Assembly: GCF_008831285.2 (NCBI RefSeq)
Contig: NC_045143.1
Coordinates: forward strand, 5,217,503-5,281,502
From: Nymphaea colorata
Taxonomy: Eukaryota > Streptophyta > Magnoliopsida > Nymphaeales > Nymphaeaceae
Length of the DNA stretch: 64,000 nt
Direction: 5' to 3'
Made by a program: the position numbers and the translations under genes
The notes under the pieces: model-generated
Told to the model about the DNA's origin: nothing
Seen by the model: only the letters and a program-made list of their open reading frames with translations
The model's database searches: none
Shown here: positions 25,434 through 37,616 of the stretch, in pieces
Layout: every line of letters begins with the position of its first letter
How positions within the stretch are numbered: the first letter of the stretch is position 1

Positions 25434-27000
25434 TAGTTTTAAGGGTCCTTTCCTTCTGCTCTCCTCTACCCACCTTCAATTTTATTGACATGGCGGTTTG
25501 TGAATTCTTGCTTTTCTTTCTTTTCTCTTTAAATCTTCAGTCAGTCGATTGTTCGAAAAGAAGAAAAAAAAAACAGCTTTCTTTTTCATTTTGAAATATG
25601 GATTGTTATATGGTGTATGTGAAATCGTTGAAGTGAGTTAGGCTTAGCACAATTGGATATATTTATGGAATATATGTGTAATTTTCTGGTTTAAAGTTAT
25701 AACGATTGCTTGCTCCTTCCATCTTCGTCCTCTTTCTTCTTCATCTGGCCTCAGAATTAGTGACTGAGAAGCTGAGAACTCGACGCCCATCTGGTCCATG
25801 GCTGCCTCTTCAAGCTCTTGAAGAAGGCATTGAAGAGCTTGCTGTTCACTGCAATTACCTCGATGAATTGATGCAGATGTTAATGCCAATTGATGCATTA
25901 TAAAATTTGGACACTATTGGTTGCCATTTTAACTGTGGAAGGTGGACTAATCTTTGGTCCTATGCAATTGGCAACTTTCTAGTCAACTTTCCCCACTGTA
26001 GCCATGAATTCAGGAAGGTCGAAGCTGTTTCATTTTTTTTTTCTTGGGAGGGACTCCATCTCCATTCTGTGCTTCAGTTTTGTTGCTCGAATTTCCTGAG
26101 ATTTCAGATAATTTCAATCAATATTATTTCTAAAAGTACCATCAAATTCGTATCGTTGAAAAAGGGAAAGGATCCGAAGCTTTCCCTAAACGAAGATGTG
26201 GGCATCCCATGTAAAACAGCTCATCTTTGTCTCACATGCCTCATGGTTGTCTCCTCCCTTGACTTGCTCTCTCACGCACAACTGGCAGCCTAGCTCTTCG
26301 TGTCTATAGATGTACAATAATGATAGAGTGCTGTCATTCCTAAAAGAGATTATTTTTTCATTAATAACATGGTTTTTTTATTCATCTAACTTTATAAATG
26401 GGGTCGACATATATATATCTCTTAGTGGAAAAATAAATTCTTGATCATATATTTCTACCCTAGATATGGTATGTTATTATATTAAAAATTTGATGTCACA
26501 GTCCGGTTTCGAGTTCTTGGTTTACTCGTTTCCTAACAGTTTTATCTCTTAAAAATCAATAAACTATATGTGATCACTTTCTAGTTCTTGGTTTACCTGT
26601 TTCCTAACAGTTTTAGGAGGAAACAGTTTTAGCTCCTAAGAATCAACAAACTATATCTGATCACTATATTACATACGGCGTGTTTGCGTCAAATCAAACA
26701 TCACTATATTACATATGGCGTGTTTGCGTCGAATCGAACAGACCCATATTTGTTACATGTTGAACAGGGTTCAGATGCTAGCGTTTTAGTAAGAGGATCT
26801 GCAACCAGTACTGAATCCATAACAGATGATTCTCTGTCCTCTCTTTAACAACAAAGTACTTTAATTCCATATACTTACATGAATATAAATTTCAATTAAT
26901 CCAGCATGTGAATGCAACTTCCAATCATGCAGGAGAAAAATATGTGTACATACCATTCTGATAAATCTAGCACTTAGGAGCCTGGCTCACATTCATGTTA
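25434..27000. other. 3' region of the NHL gene and spacer
   Basis: The 3' UTR of the NHL gene is followed by AT-rich sequence. A 65-codon frame at 25706-25903 shows no domain. A nested set of tandem duplications is at 26512-26740. No gene is supported. Confidence 0.4.
26512..26740. repeat. Tandem duplications (about 70 bp, then 40 bp)
   Basis: AGTTCTTGGTTTAC with the following 60 bases occurs at 26512-26578 and again, with a 14-base internal insertion, at 26583-26665. Then TCACTATATTACATA plus GGCGTGTTTGCGTC is repeated as two 40-bp units at 26661-26700 and 26701-26740. Confidence 0.85.
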
Positions 27001-27001
27001 T

Positions 27002-28220
27002 AATGCAAAGAAAAATGATTTGGAAATCATGCCCTTGAATCTTTTGATAAATATTCTGATCAAGAAAATGGTAACTTCTGCTTAAAAAAAAAAAATGGAT
27101 TCAAAATATGTTCTTAAGAAACGATCCACAGCAAACACATCTGCAGTTGCAGGAGCATATATAATTGCCATGTGAGCGCCGTAAATTCAGATGCATCTTA
27201 GATCAAGGACTTTCTCAGTGAATCCAAACATGGATGTACATTAAGCACATATCGGTAAGGATTATGATTCGGTAACAGTCCTTTTTTCCAAAACAAAATT
27301 ATGAAAGCTTCATGAACTGACATAATTTGTTTGTTTGTTTCTAATGGGCCTTTAAGTTTTCTTGCACATGTGATGATGTGACTGAAAGCTTGTTTGTTTG
27401 TTAAACAAAGAATACAACATGCATCTAAAGGAATCATTTAATGCTCCAATTATTTGAATGAATGCTTGCAAGTGGGGTTTAAGGCACACCATCCACTTTC
27501 TTAGCAGGAATCAATACAGTTGTATGGGTATCCAGATCCAAAACATTTCATGCTACATGTTACTAGAAAAAAATTGCATGCTAAATTTATCTCGAAGCAG
27601 ACTAAGTCGGAGAATGTATCCCACCAACTGTACACAATCCATCCTATTGGATCCAGTCCAGTCTGTATTTATCCACGTTGGTTTACTAAATCAATGCATA
27701 TTCTTAAGAAGGAATTTGGTAAGAAAAATATTATGTTCTTAAAACACAGGTTTTACAATGCATGTTTCAAAATCATGCAATATTTTTTTTTGCATAACAG
27801 AACGTTTTTTCTAAACATGTGTATTAAGTTTCATAGTCACAAATAATGTTTCGGAGTTTTAAACGTGAGTTTTTCCTCAGATATAATACGGCGAGCTTGA
27901 AAAAAGTGTGATAAATTTTTAAAAATTCTAAAAAACTAAAAATAAAAGAAATAAGTGAGAAACTAATAACAGAGACATCAAAAGATAAGTAGATTTGCAA
28001 CAAATAAAAAATAAAAAACAAAAAAAAAACTTTTTGTCATTAAAAAACTAAAAAGAATGAAAAAAGTGGAAAAAATTGGGAAAAGCACGTTATTTTTTTT
28101 TGTTTTTAACGTTTTTTTTCAAAAAATACGCGTTGTTTTAAAGTTTTAAATAGTTATTTAATTTATCATGTTTTTTTTTTTACGTTTGTTTCAAAAAAAA
28201 CACGTTATCTGTGACTATGC
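27002..28220. repeat. Dispersed repeat block, copy 1
   Basis: This block matches 29392-30333 in the same direction. Shared landmarks in order: CTTGAATCTTTTGATA near 27030, CTAATGGGCCTTTAAG near 27342, CCAATTATTTGAATGAATGC near 27446, and the A/T-rich element from CATAGTCAC at 27832 to GTGACTATG at 28219. The copies are diverged with many small indels, so the duplication is old. Confidence 0.7.
27832..28219. mobile_element. MITE-like element with CATAGTCAC inverted ends, copy 1
   Basis: About 388 bases very rich in A and T runs. The left end reads CATAGTCACAAATAATG and the reverse complement of the right end reads CATAGTCACAGATAACG, so it has short terminal inverted repeats. It has no coding capacity. 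A second copy is at 29921-30332. Confidence 0.6.
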
Positions 28221-29391
28221 TTATTCTAACCACTAAAGTTAAGCCGAAAATTTGGACGGCCAACACTGCATGTAAATTGAAAAGAGAAAAAAAAAAACTT
28301 GGGACTTCGAGACTTAGGTAGTTTTACGATGTATGTTTCAACTTCAATCTCTTACATGACAGAAAAGTAGTACTCATAAGAGTCAAATTAAAAACATTCC
28401 CAATAATAGATTAGGGAGAGCTGACTAGCTATCCAGATCATCCGGCTTTTAAGAACCATTTATTTTTTCTTTGAAAAAGGTAGTTGAATAATCTCATCAT
28501 GAAATAATGATGAGAAATGGAAGATGGTCCAAAACCACTGTCCATGACGTAGACAAAGTAGTCAAATTCTAATGGAAAAATTACTAGTGATGCTGGAAGG
28601 GGTCGCATTGACGTCTAAAACTGGGCGTTTGGTAGGCGGTTAAAATTTTTCTGGGCGTAGACTTCTCTATAAAAGAATTCAACCAATCACACTTAAAATC
28701 ATTAAAGAAACTTCAACTGCCGCGCATCATGAATGAAATATTTCTACCATGCATATTGGGAGTGTGTAAAAGGAGAAAGTTTTGGACAGAAAAGAAAAGT
28801 TGAGATGTAATTAATGGTCCGGATCATGATCAGGCCTGCGAAATTAGTGGGCTTTAGCCGAATTCGGGTCTACGTATGATTCTGGTGTCGTCCTTTCCGG
28901 ATCCATGTTTGTTGTACAAGACAATTAATCGGTTTTTGATTGGGACATTATTGACATTGAAAGACAGAAGCTCCGCATTAGATACTTAAACCTTCAAGTG
29001 AGAAAATTAAGCACGTGGTTTGGACCTAAGTTTCTTCGACTCTTTTATTTTATTGCCGCACCTGAGTCGCATCAAGTCGGGTGCGTACCGGATATGGGTG
29101 CGGCTTCAACTTACACTCGAGACTAGTTAAAATGTCATATTACTAAATTACTAATATAACATATGTTGTTATGATATTTTTCTATGCAATACGATTGAAT
29201 TATTCAAGTATGTTATATACATTAATAACTACATTGCAATAATAATATATACATGATTATTATGTTATATATATAATAAATTAAAATAATAATAATAATA
29301 AAATACCCTCGCCGCACCTAAATTTTTTGAGATGTGCCGCTCTGACACTCGGACCCCGCACTCAGGTGACATAGGTTTGGGCATTATATTG
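28221..29391. other. Spacer between the two repeat copies
   Basis: AT-rich sequence with no gene. At 29050-29380 two stretches of opposite sense (CCGCACCTGAGTCGC and its near-complement GCACTCAGGTGACATAG) suggest the ends of a further short decayed element. Confidence 0.35.
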
Positions 29392-30333
29392 GTTTTATTT
29401 ATAATTTTGAAAATCAAGGCCTTGAATTTTTGATATATATATTGTGATAAAGAAAACGATGACTTCTGCATAGAAAACATGGTTTCAAGTATTTATTCTT
29501 GTGCAGCGACCACTAAAATGTGGTTTCTAATGGGCCTCTAAGCTTTCTTTCACATGTGTTGTTGATGTGATTGAATCCAAACGAATCTGGATCAATACAC
29601 AAGGCATCTGCAGGAATCTTTTTATCCTCCAATTATTTGAATGAATGCTTTCTACACGAATCTGGATCTGGCACCTGTGTGTTACATTCACCATCATTTT
29701 TGGACATTCGGATCCAAAAAAAGCTTTATGACACTATAACTCTATGGGTCATGTGTTCCACCAGAAGAAAAACTTTTCACCAATTCAGTAAAAACTTATC
29801 CCCAAGAGATTGGTGCAACGAGGTAGGGGCAGTTACGTGGCCAGGCTCCGTTTCCACCGAACGTGGAATCAACCCTTTGAGATGTAAAAGGAAGAACACC
29901 GATATGTAAGTTGACATAGTCATAGTCACGAATAACTTATCAGAGTTTTAAACGGTAGGGTTTTTCTCGGGTATAATACGACGAACTTGAAAAAAACAAA
30001 AAAAAAAGAAAAAATATGGTAAATTTTTAAAAACTAAAAATTAAGGAAAATAAAATAAATGAGAAACTAATAACACAAACATGAAAAGAAAGTAGATTTG
30101 CAACAAACAAAAAATAGGAAATGAAAAAAAAAAACTATTTGGCATTAAGAATTTGAAAAAATGAAAAAAGTGCAAAACAGTGAAAAAAATGCGAAAAATG
30201 CATTAAAACGCATTTTTTCGTTTGTAACGTTATTTTTCAAAAAAATGTTTTTTTTTAGTTTTAAATGGCAATTTAATTTATTGTGTTTTTTCACATTTTT
30301 TCGAAAAAAAAAACACGTTTTATATAACTATGC
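29392..30333. repeat. Dispersed repeat block, copy 2
   Basis: Diverged direct copy of 27002-28220. It shares CCTTGAATTTTTGATA, TTTCTAATGGGCCTCTAAG, CCAATTATTTGAATGAATGC and the A/T-rich inverted-repeat element at the right end. Confidence 0.7.
29921..30332. mobile_element. MITE-like element with CATAGTCAC inverted ends, copy 2
   Basis: Starts CATAGTCACGAATAAC and ends ATAACTATG. The body aligns with copy 1 through GAGAAACTAATAACA and GTAGATTTGCAACAAA. It is non-coding. Confidence 0.6.
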
Positions 30334-32306
30334 TTGAAACATCGCAAAGACATCACCTCGAGGCACCAAAGCAGCTTTAGACTCTTAGGGATTGAGGAGG
30401 GTTTCGGCATTCACTCGAGCAGCAAGAATAGCCAGCTCCCCCCTTGAAAACTTTAGCATAAGCCCGACTGCGTCCAAGAATGTGCAGGACCAACTGAGTT
30501 CCGACCTCTTTGGGACTGATGCTATGCTCAGATGTTCCAAGATGATCTCCCAAGATCTGAGGAGTGAGCTTCCTCCTCCCTCTCCTGGTCAGGACTTTGG
30601 ATCTGAGGTTTTTACTGCTTAATCTGGATTTGAAATCCATATGTCTCCTAAATTGGGTCCGACAAAGTGTCAGATTTGAGATATCTACTAAATCCATGTC
30701 TACCCCTGGGGTCATATGGTGCATTGGCACAACGATGACACCTGTGTATCCTTCAACTTAAATAACACTCCATCATCTTGAGGGTTTTTTTTTTTTATTT
30801 GTCTTTAATCCAACCATTTTTTTTAATTGTCTCTAATCTAACCAACTATGCTGTGCCCTCAAAATATACAACTTAATTTCAATGTAGAGGCGTGAACGTC
30901 AATATATAGTTAACAAACATATACATTCATTGTTTATATATAAAATATAAATAAAAGCATAAGAATGAGTAAAAAAATACCAAACAACATTTTCTTGTAT
31001 GGTACAGTGTCCTTTCAAGAGAGTCAGCGTGAGATAAGCAATATCAAATCAAAGATGCTTGGGTCACGATCTTAACTCAGCGGCCAAATTAACTTTTTTT
31101 TAAAAAGTTATGAACTTGCGTGCAAAAAAAATCAGTTTTATAATAATCATGCCACTAAAAATTTCTGTGCATGAGAAACAGGTTTTCAATTTATGTCGTA
31201 CATATAAACAAAGTCTTCTATATTTAAAGCAAGTTCAGATGCATAAATTTTATGCATTATAAATTAATCACTTATTCAAACAGAAGACTCGTCCCATATA
31301 TTTTAAATGTAAAAAGGCAGCACAAGGCGTTGAATGAAATGAGGCAAAGAACTCATAATTTGAACACTCGCAGCATTTCCACCACACTTCTTCAGTATGT
31401 TCTAACAATGCAAGATACGATCTTCACATTGCATTTGCAGGGTGTGTTTGAGAACTGAGAAAAGTTTCATCTTGCATCCTTTGAAATGTCATCATCCGAT
31501 GGAATTTTTCAGTTGCAGCCCATTAATATCAACTATGATGTGTTTGCTTTCACATTGAAGGAAATTGGGAATTTTTTTTATGTGATTCATAACTATCATC
31601 AATCATTGGATGAGTAGGAAGAATATTTTATCATACCATCTAAAAAAATAAATGGTATTACTAACAAAATAATAATAAATACAGTGCATGACATGAACAA
31701 ACCCATTTATTGTGGCCAGCAGTTTCAAAATAAGAACACCAAATTTTGAAAACCAGATCCCAGCCGTTCAGATCACTATCTTTGGGGGAAGACCTTCTAA
31801 GCTTGTGATTGTCGATCACGAGCGTGGTAAAAAAAATCACGGCTCTGATTTCTCAGCCTGTGATTTTCCATCCCACGACAGCAGAAGATGAGAATGACTT
31901 GTCTCGGTAGCCTTTGGTAGTTCGTTAGAATTTTTTCGATGAATATTTGCAGTACTGCTCCTGCTTATTCAACGTTAAAAAATATTAAAGGACAAACGCA
32001 TGTGCACATGCATATCGAATCTTTACGACGTTCCTCTTAAATGACCCATTCTTTTCTTAGTTTAGATTTCTTCTCACTACAGCATGATAGAATCATTATG
32101 TGGGCGGGCTTCTATATGTCTATAACAATTTCGGAAATTATGTGCTGAAGAAAAATATTCATTAAATGATCAATTAAGTTGAATATTTAACCAATTATGT
32201 GCTGATAACAACCAGAGTTTTTGGTTTGCACGCAAAAGTTATGACTTGTTTGATATAATGTTTGAAACGAATTGATTTGGTGTTTGGTAATGGCTTCTTT
32301 TCAGGT
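30334..32306. other. Spacer, no supported gene
   Basis: A minus-strand frame at 30377-30730 reads smoothly (RRKLTPQILGDHLGTSEHS) and has less AT than its surroundings, so it may be a remnant of a coding exon or element. I could not assign it. The rest, to 32306, is AT-rich and featureless. Confidence 0.35.
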
Positions 32307-32506
32307 AAGGCTGGGTGTCGGGCCGGTAAGTTAAAATTTTTTTTTTTTTTTTTTGTTTTAATAATATTTTTGTATTCTTAATAAATATATTTTATATTAA
32401 AAAAATGTTATTTTATAATTAAAAAATATTTTTTTAATTTAAATGACCCGTTGCGGGCCTGGCCCGACCGAAACGAGACCCAGACCGGCACGATACCCAC
32501 CCTTAT
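32307..32506. mobile_element. Short TIR element of the GGGTGTCGGGCCGG type
   Basis: The left end AAGGCTGGGTGTCGGGCCGG is matched by the reverse complement of the right end (AAGGGTGGGTATCGTGCCGG), enclosing about 160 bases of poly-T/AT-rich filler. A related element is at 52999-53220. Confidence 0.55.
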
Positions 32507-32814
32507 TATCAGGGCATTCGATCCCACCAACTGGTAGGCTGGGCTCTAGTCCAGTCTCCTTTCTCTTTTCCCCAACAAAAAAGCTTCATCTTGCATAACC
32601 TACTATGATATCAAAATGAAGCATCATTTTCCTGTGTGTAAGCAAAGGAAGCAAACCACTAGAGCTCTATGCCCAAGAAATAAGTACGAGCTATCAAATT
32701 ATCCTCATTGGCAGCATTAATTCGTTAGAGATGTCAATAAATCTGATTTAACTATGATACTGGACTAAGAAAAAATTAACATTTGATTAAGAAACTGGGT
32801 CGGATCTGGAGTTA

Positions 32815-33050
32815 GACCCTGTTTGATGGCAGATAAAATATTGGAATGGTAAATTCACCACAGAAAAAAAAAAATCCATGGTAAAAAGTCAAACCACAGA
32901 GGGTCTAACTTTTTTGGAGGGTAAAATTGCCATGATCTATCTATTTCAGCATGTTAATTTTTCTTGTGGGTGATTTAAAAGTGAAAAGTCATATAAAAAC
33001 GGCAAGTTTCCCTCTATGCACAGTAAAATCCATATGCATCAAACGGGGCT
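32815..33050. mobile_element. Harbinger/Tourist-like MITE with TTA target duplication
   Basis: A 236-bp element with inverted ends (GACCCTGTTTGATGGC and, from the other end, AGCCCCGTTTGATGCA) is flanked on both sides by TTA (32812-32814 and 33051-33053). A TTA target duplication is typical of PIF/Harbinger-derived MITEs. It is non-coding and sits inside another repeat. Confidence 0.6.
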
Positions 33051-33312
33051 TTAAACGGGGCTTTAAGAAATGACGTTTGATTGGATTTGGATTTAAGTAC
33101 AAATAAATATCCAATTAAATTCAGATTCAATGCGATCGGTCTTAGCTTTAAATAAATATCATAACATCCAATGTCATACATTTTGAAAGTCAGTACTTGA
33201 CATACATAACGCGGTTGGAATTTGAGCTGGATATGAATTTAAAAAATCAGGATTCATATTGTGAATTCGGATTCGGATATGACGTGTGCTTTTCTTCATT
33301 GCATTTGAATTT

Positions 33313-33366
33313 GCATTGAAATATGAATATCCGGAAAAATAGATATGAATATCCGGAAAAATAGAT
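33313..33366. repeat. 22-bp tandem duplication
   Basis: GAATATCCGGAAAAATAGATAT occurs twice in a row within the right part of the GATGTCAAT-type repeat. Confidence 0.85.
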
Positions 33367-33400
33367 ATGTCTGATTCAAATCTAATCCATAGACATTCCT

Positions 33401-35590
33401 GGAGTTCACAAGTCTTTCTCTTAAACAGGCCACTCCTCTCATAAAGGATGACTTAAGAGCAAGGAAGAAAGTAAAGTAGCAGAGGACGCCACTACCCATC
33501 GCAAAACCAAACACAAGTGGAGGAACTAGTGGTAAGTGAGAAACCATGGAAATTATTGCACATTCAAGTCTTAATTCCTATCGCTTTGCATTGTGTTTCT
33601 CTTTAAATATTTTTTCTTTCTATTTCTTTTCGCTTGAAACTTTGGTATGAGGGGTTGAGTGGGTGCTTCAGCTCCCTATTTGATCAGCAGAATCCTTTCA
33701 AGAGGGCGGCCTCTTTGATTTTAGTTTGGAGGGTTCCTCATCATCAAACAGACCAAGAAAAACAAGAAAAAGCCCATGATAAAAGATTAAAGAAATACAT
33801 ATTATTGAGGGGAAGTCTTCAATATCAAGAAGAACAAGAGAATGAGCCAAAGATTTCGTTAATGGAAACCCCTGCCACTAAACGTTCGCTGGCAAAACGA
33901 CGCAGAGTTGGTGAAGGCAGCAGTAATAAGAAGTAGAAAACTGACACTGTCGTTTAAATAAATAATTCGCAACGAACACGGAGTCATCTGTATCGACACC
34001 CCGTTTACATCCCACCATCGTCGCCCACCAATGCAAACTCGTAAATCTGACTACACAAAAAGTAATCGCCACCTTCAATACGTAAATCGTTACAAAGTCA
34101 TAAAAAATTGGCCAACCTTTTGGTGCAGATTGTTTATTAAGTCTCTTGTATTGGAATTTGCAGCCACTTTCCTTCAATTTTTAGCAAACTGCAAAGAAAA
34201 CTTCGACATGTTCATATTATACCACGAAAGAGATTGTTAGATAGATATATAAACCATAGTGATATAAATATATGTATAGTTGAACATAGGCAACCCAATG
34301 GTGTGTGTACATAGGAAAACTAAGTAGCTACCGGCCCCTTATATACTAAACTTAATGCCTGCAATTATCTGAGTCAATTAGATGGTAGACATTGAGTTGA
34401 AAATATGTAAGCCAGGTTATTTTTCAAAAAAAAAATACATAAATCAGTTTCCGTTAATGAAATCACTTGCTTTACCTTCGTTTTCACATTATCAACTTAA
34501 TCTTCACTCTCATCTGCTTAACATCAATTACTTAAATGATTCCTATTAAGTATAGCATATAAAGGTTTGATAACTACATGTTTTCCTCTCTCTCTCTCTC
34601 TCTCAATATATATATATATATATATATTCCTTTTCCTTTTTTTTAAAGAGAGAAAATTGCTGAAAATGATGAAGAGATTCATACGAGACAGCACGTGAGG
34701 GGAAGTCTTCTTTGCTTTGGAGCGGCATTCATATTATGCTTCAGACAGAAGCACCAAGAAGAAGGACGCACGCTCCTTCCTCCCCAGTCTCCCTACAGTT
34801 GATAGCTTCCCATCACGGGGCGAAAGCCTTTTCTCCTCTCTGTCGTCGTCCCCTTGGAGCCTTTTCCACCAAAGTCCACGACTCCAAGGTACCCATTTCC
34901 TCTCTTTTCCCATTCTGCTTTCGTTGCCTTTTCGAGTCCTTTCTCTTTCAACTGTTTCTTCGCTTCTTTACTTCCAAGACGTTTGGTTTCACCTCTCTCC
35001 TTTTTTTACAACCGTGAGGTCGACGTTGGCAGATCACAGATTTATCCCCGGTAGTGCCGTTGCTCAGTTTACGGAAGATTTATTTTATCAGTTGGAAGCG
35101 GAGAGGTCAATGGCGAAAAGATAAGAGCGCAGGAGTTGTTGTCTGTTTGAAGTATTAGGGCGAGGAATCCCTCGATGGTGCCAAGAAATTGACGGGTTTG
35201 TCTTCTGATGGTTGAAGGCTTGCCCAGCAGACAACAGCAAAATGTCAAAGATCTCAGTGCTCAGTAGAGAGCAGAGAGGGTTCCCGCTCCACTGGCCCCA
35301 TTTGTCCACAAGAAACAAAACAGAAGATGACACACAGTGCCATAATATATATATATATATAAATCCACCGACTATGTGCTTCATTGTTTTTACTTGGTGC
35401 TAATTTCCACACAGCCCAGAGGGCGCTTGAGGAGATGCTGGTGGATCGGCGGATTTACTGGTTCAGGTGAATCTGTTGTGAATTGGGCAGAAATATTTAG
35501 AATTCTGCTTTCTGAAGAAAATGAAAGATATCTAAAAAACAAAAACTAAAATTATCAAATTGCATTCATAAATAATTAAAACTTGAAATA
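33401..35590. other. Spacer with a possible unassigned exon
   Basis: AT-rich with a CT/TA microsatellite at 34587-34627. A short GC-richer plus-strand stretch starts at ATG 34737 and reads toward AKAFSPLCRRPLGAFSTKV, ending in a good donor (CCAAG|GTACCC near 34889). A second open piece, QRALEEMLVDRRIYWF, is bounded by AG and GT near 35417-35466. They might be exons of an unrecognised gene or pseudogene. Confidence 0.3.
34587..34627. repeat. CT/TA compound microsatellite
   Basis: A CT run passes through CAA into a TA run of about 11 units. Confidence 0.9.
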
Positions 35591-35596
35591 TTGTTG

Positions 35597-36395
35597 GGGC
35601 TGCTTGGATGACAACCCCAAAACCAAGTTTTGAAGGCAAAACCAGGTGTGGTTTTGGTTAGTTAACAAGAAGAGAAGAAAAACTATAAATATTAAGAGGT
35701 ACCTAATAATGCCTCTAACCATGGCCGAATGCACTGTTGTGGGGAGGAGAATCTGCCATACTTTACAACCATGGCGGCAGGTCAAAAACTCCACTAGCAG
35801 GCTTTGAAGGATTCAAGTGTGGACAAATTAAATTAAGGTGGACTAATCGACTTTCTATTGAAACCAGTGAATTTAGAGTATAAATGGCTCTATTCTGTCT
35901 CGATTCATGCTTTTGAGTGCTTTATGTGCATGCTTATTTGTCACTAGGTATTCGTGTGCGCCTTCATGGTTGCGAAACACAACACATTATATGTTTAACT
36001 AACATGCACACATACAAACCCATTAAATGATGTTAGGGATGTGAACAAGTTGCTTTGATCATTACATACTGTGAGGCCAATTTGTTGACTGTAGGTAGTG
36101 AAATTTATATTTGAAAATACTCTTTTTCTTTTATTCGAATATATATATATGTTACTTAAGTGTATATATATGTGGTAGCTATTACTAACAATATTCAACT
36201 GAACTTTTTTCTTTTTACAAGTATCCTCAAAAACTTGTTTTTTGTCATCCCAACAAAAATGAGGTTTTGAAAAGTGAAAACCTGGTTTTTACCTTGTAGG
36301 CAAGCTAAGTTTTGAAAACTCGATAAAAAAAACCATGTTTTGACCAAGCCAAAGTTTTAGGGGAAGCATGTTTTGTATCATCCAAGCGCTCTAAC
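35597..36395. mobile_element. Possible TIR element, about 0.8 kb, non-coding
   Basis: The left end has GGGCTGCTTGGATGACAA. The reverse complement of the right end reads GTTAGAGCGCTTGGATGATA and then CAAAAC. The subterminal regions are rich in AAAACCTGG/TTTTGAA words on both sides. No transposase is present. A target duplication was not found, so the class is unsure. Confidence 0.4.
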
Positions 36396-37439
36396 TGGGG
36401 GGCGTTCTTGCTGTACCAACAAGAAAACCAGGTGCTTGTGAAGCGGCCAGCAGCTGACCGACTGTGCTGATCAACGCCGATTTGGTGGTGGCTCTCACGA
36501 CTCCCGAGTTCGGTCGCGGGCATCGATCTTTTTTCAAAACAGAGAACACTTCTCCAACGTCATCGAAGTCTTCTCAGAAAGGCAAAAAGATGAGAGGAGA
36601 GTTTGGAAGGCCAATGTCTAGAGATCAATGGGCGGCATTCACTAAGCTTCAAAAAGTTGAAGGAGAGAAAAGTCAAGGCAGAGGCTCAAAATCAGAGTCG
36701 GAACATCGCCAACAGCTACGCCACAAAGTGGAAGAAGTCAAGAGTTTATTATTTAAAATGCCAGTTTCTGTGAAGCGTTCACAGTTTTTTTTTTATGCAC
36801 AAGAATTAGCTTTTGCTAGACAGAATAAAACTATCATAAAGTTGTTATTTTTTCATTCAATTCTTAAAAATTAAAATTTTAATCATTTTATGCTTTTTAT
36901 ATTATATATTAAAAAAATAAATGGTGATTTTAGTGTTTTAGAATCACTCAACCATCTAACCAAAACTATTTGATCCAACATGATGCCAAGAAATAGTGAT
37001 TTATGAGCTTTTAACTTATCTTTTAAATATGTTAAAATTATCAATCGACAGTGAATCAGTTGGTTATAAGTGCATTAAATTTGAAGGAGCACTCCTATAC
37101 AAATAAACTAATAAATATCAACACATGAATAACACAATTTGTATATGGGATTCGGCAATTGCACAGCTCAACCCACAACGTCGGAAGGTGGCGAAGATAG
37201 AGGTGGCAGGGGCCATGCCTGCACACCCCAACCCCCCTTTCCAATATTTAAAAAAAAAATCAAATTTAACATATAATGTTTTAAAAAAATTTGATTTGCC
37301 TGCTTGAAATATCACATTCAACAAAATGAATAAAAGAAATAACACGTTAACAAGTTTTCTAAAACATTAACATGTGAAATCTTGTTCCAAATCATTCTTG
37401 CAAGGACTAAGACGAAACTTTTTTAAATGTGCACGGGAC

Positions 37440-37616
37440 GATTCAATTTCCCAAAACTCATATTAGGGGTGAAATTAGAAAATTTTCAAAACATTAAAAC
37501 CATTCCATTCCAAAATTCTTACAAGGGCCAAGGTGAAAACTTCCAAAATATTAAAGGGGGTCATTCAATTCCAGAATTTTTACCATGCCAAGTTGAAAAT
37601 TTTCAACATATTAACT
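37440..37616. repeat. Three degenerate 60-bp repeats
   Basis: ATTCAATTCC-like starts followed by GAAAATTTTCAAAACATTAA-like ends recur three times at about 60-base spacing. Confidence 0.6.

Larger units (their letters stand above)
32727..33400. mobile_element. Repeat with AGAGATGTCAATAAAT ends, interrupted by a MITE
   Basis: The left end AGAGATGTCAATAAATC and the right end ATAGACATTCCT are roughly inverted copies. The body is made of GGATTTGGATTT-type words. The same family appears at 54036-54429 and 54785-54925. It is interrupted at 32815-33050. Confidence 0.5.

Noticed and set aside
34717-35124. Plus-strand Ser/Phe-rich frame of 135 codons
   Set aside because: The CT-rich sequence gives runs of Ser, Phe and Leu; a spliced model in another frame is at least as likely.
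36464-36874. Plus-strand frame of 136 codons
   Set aside because: It starts only at TTG, has no domain, and ends in AT-rich low-complexity sequence.
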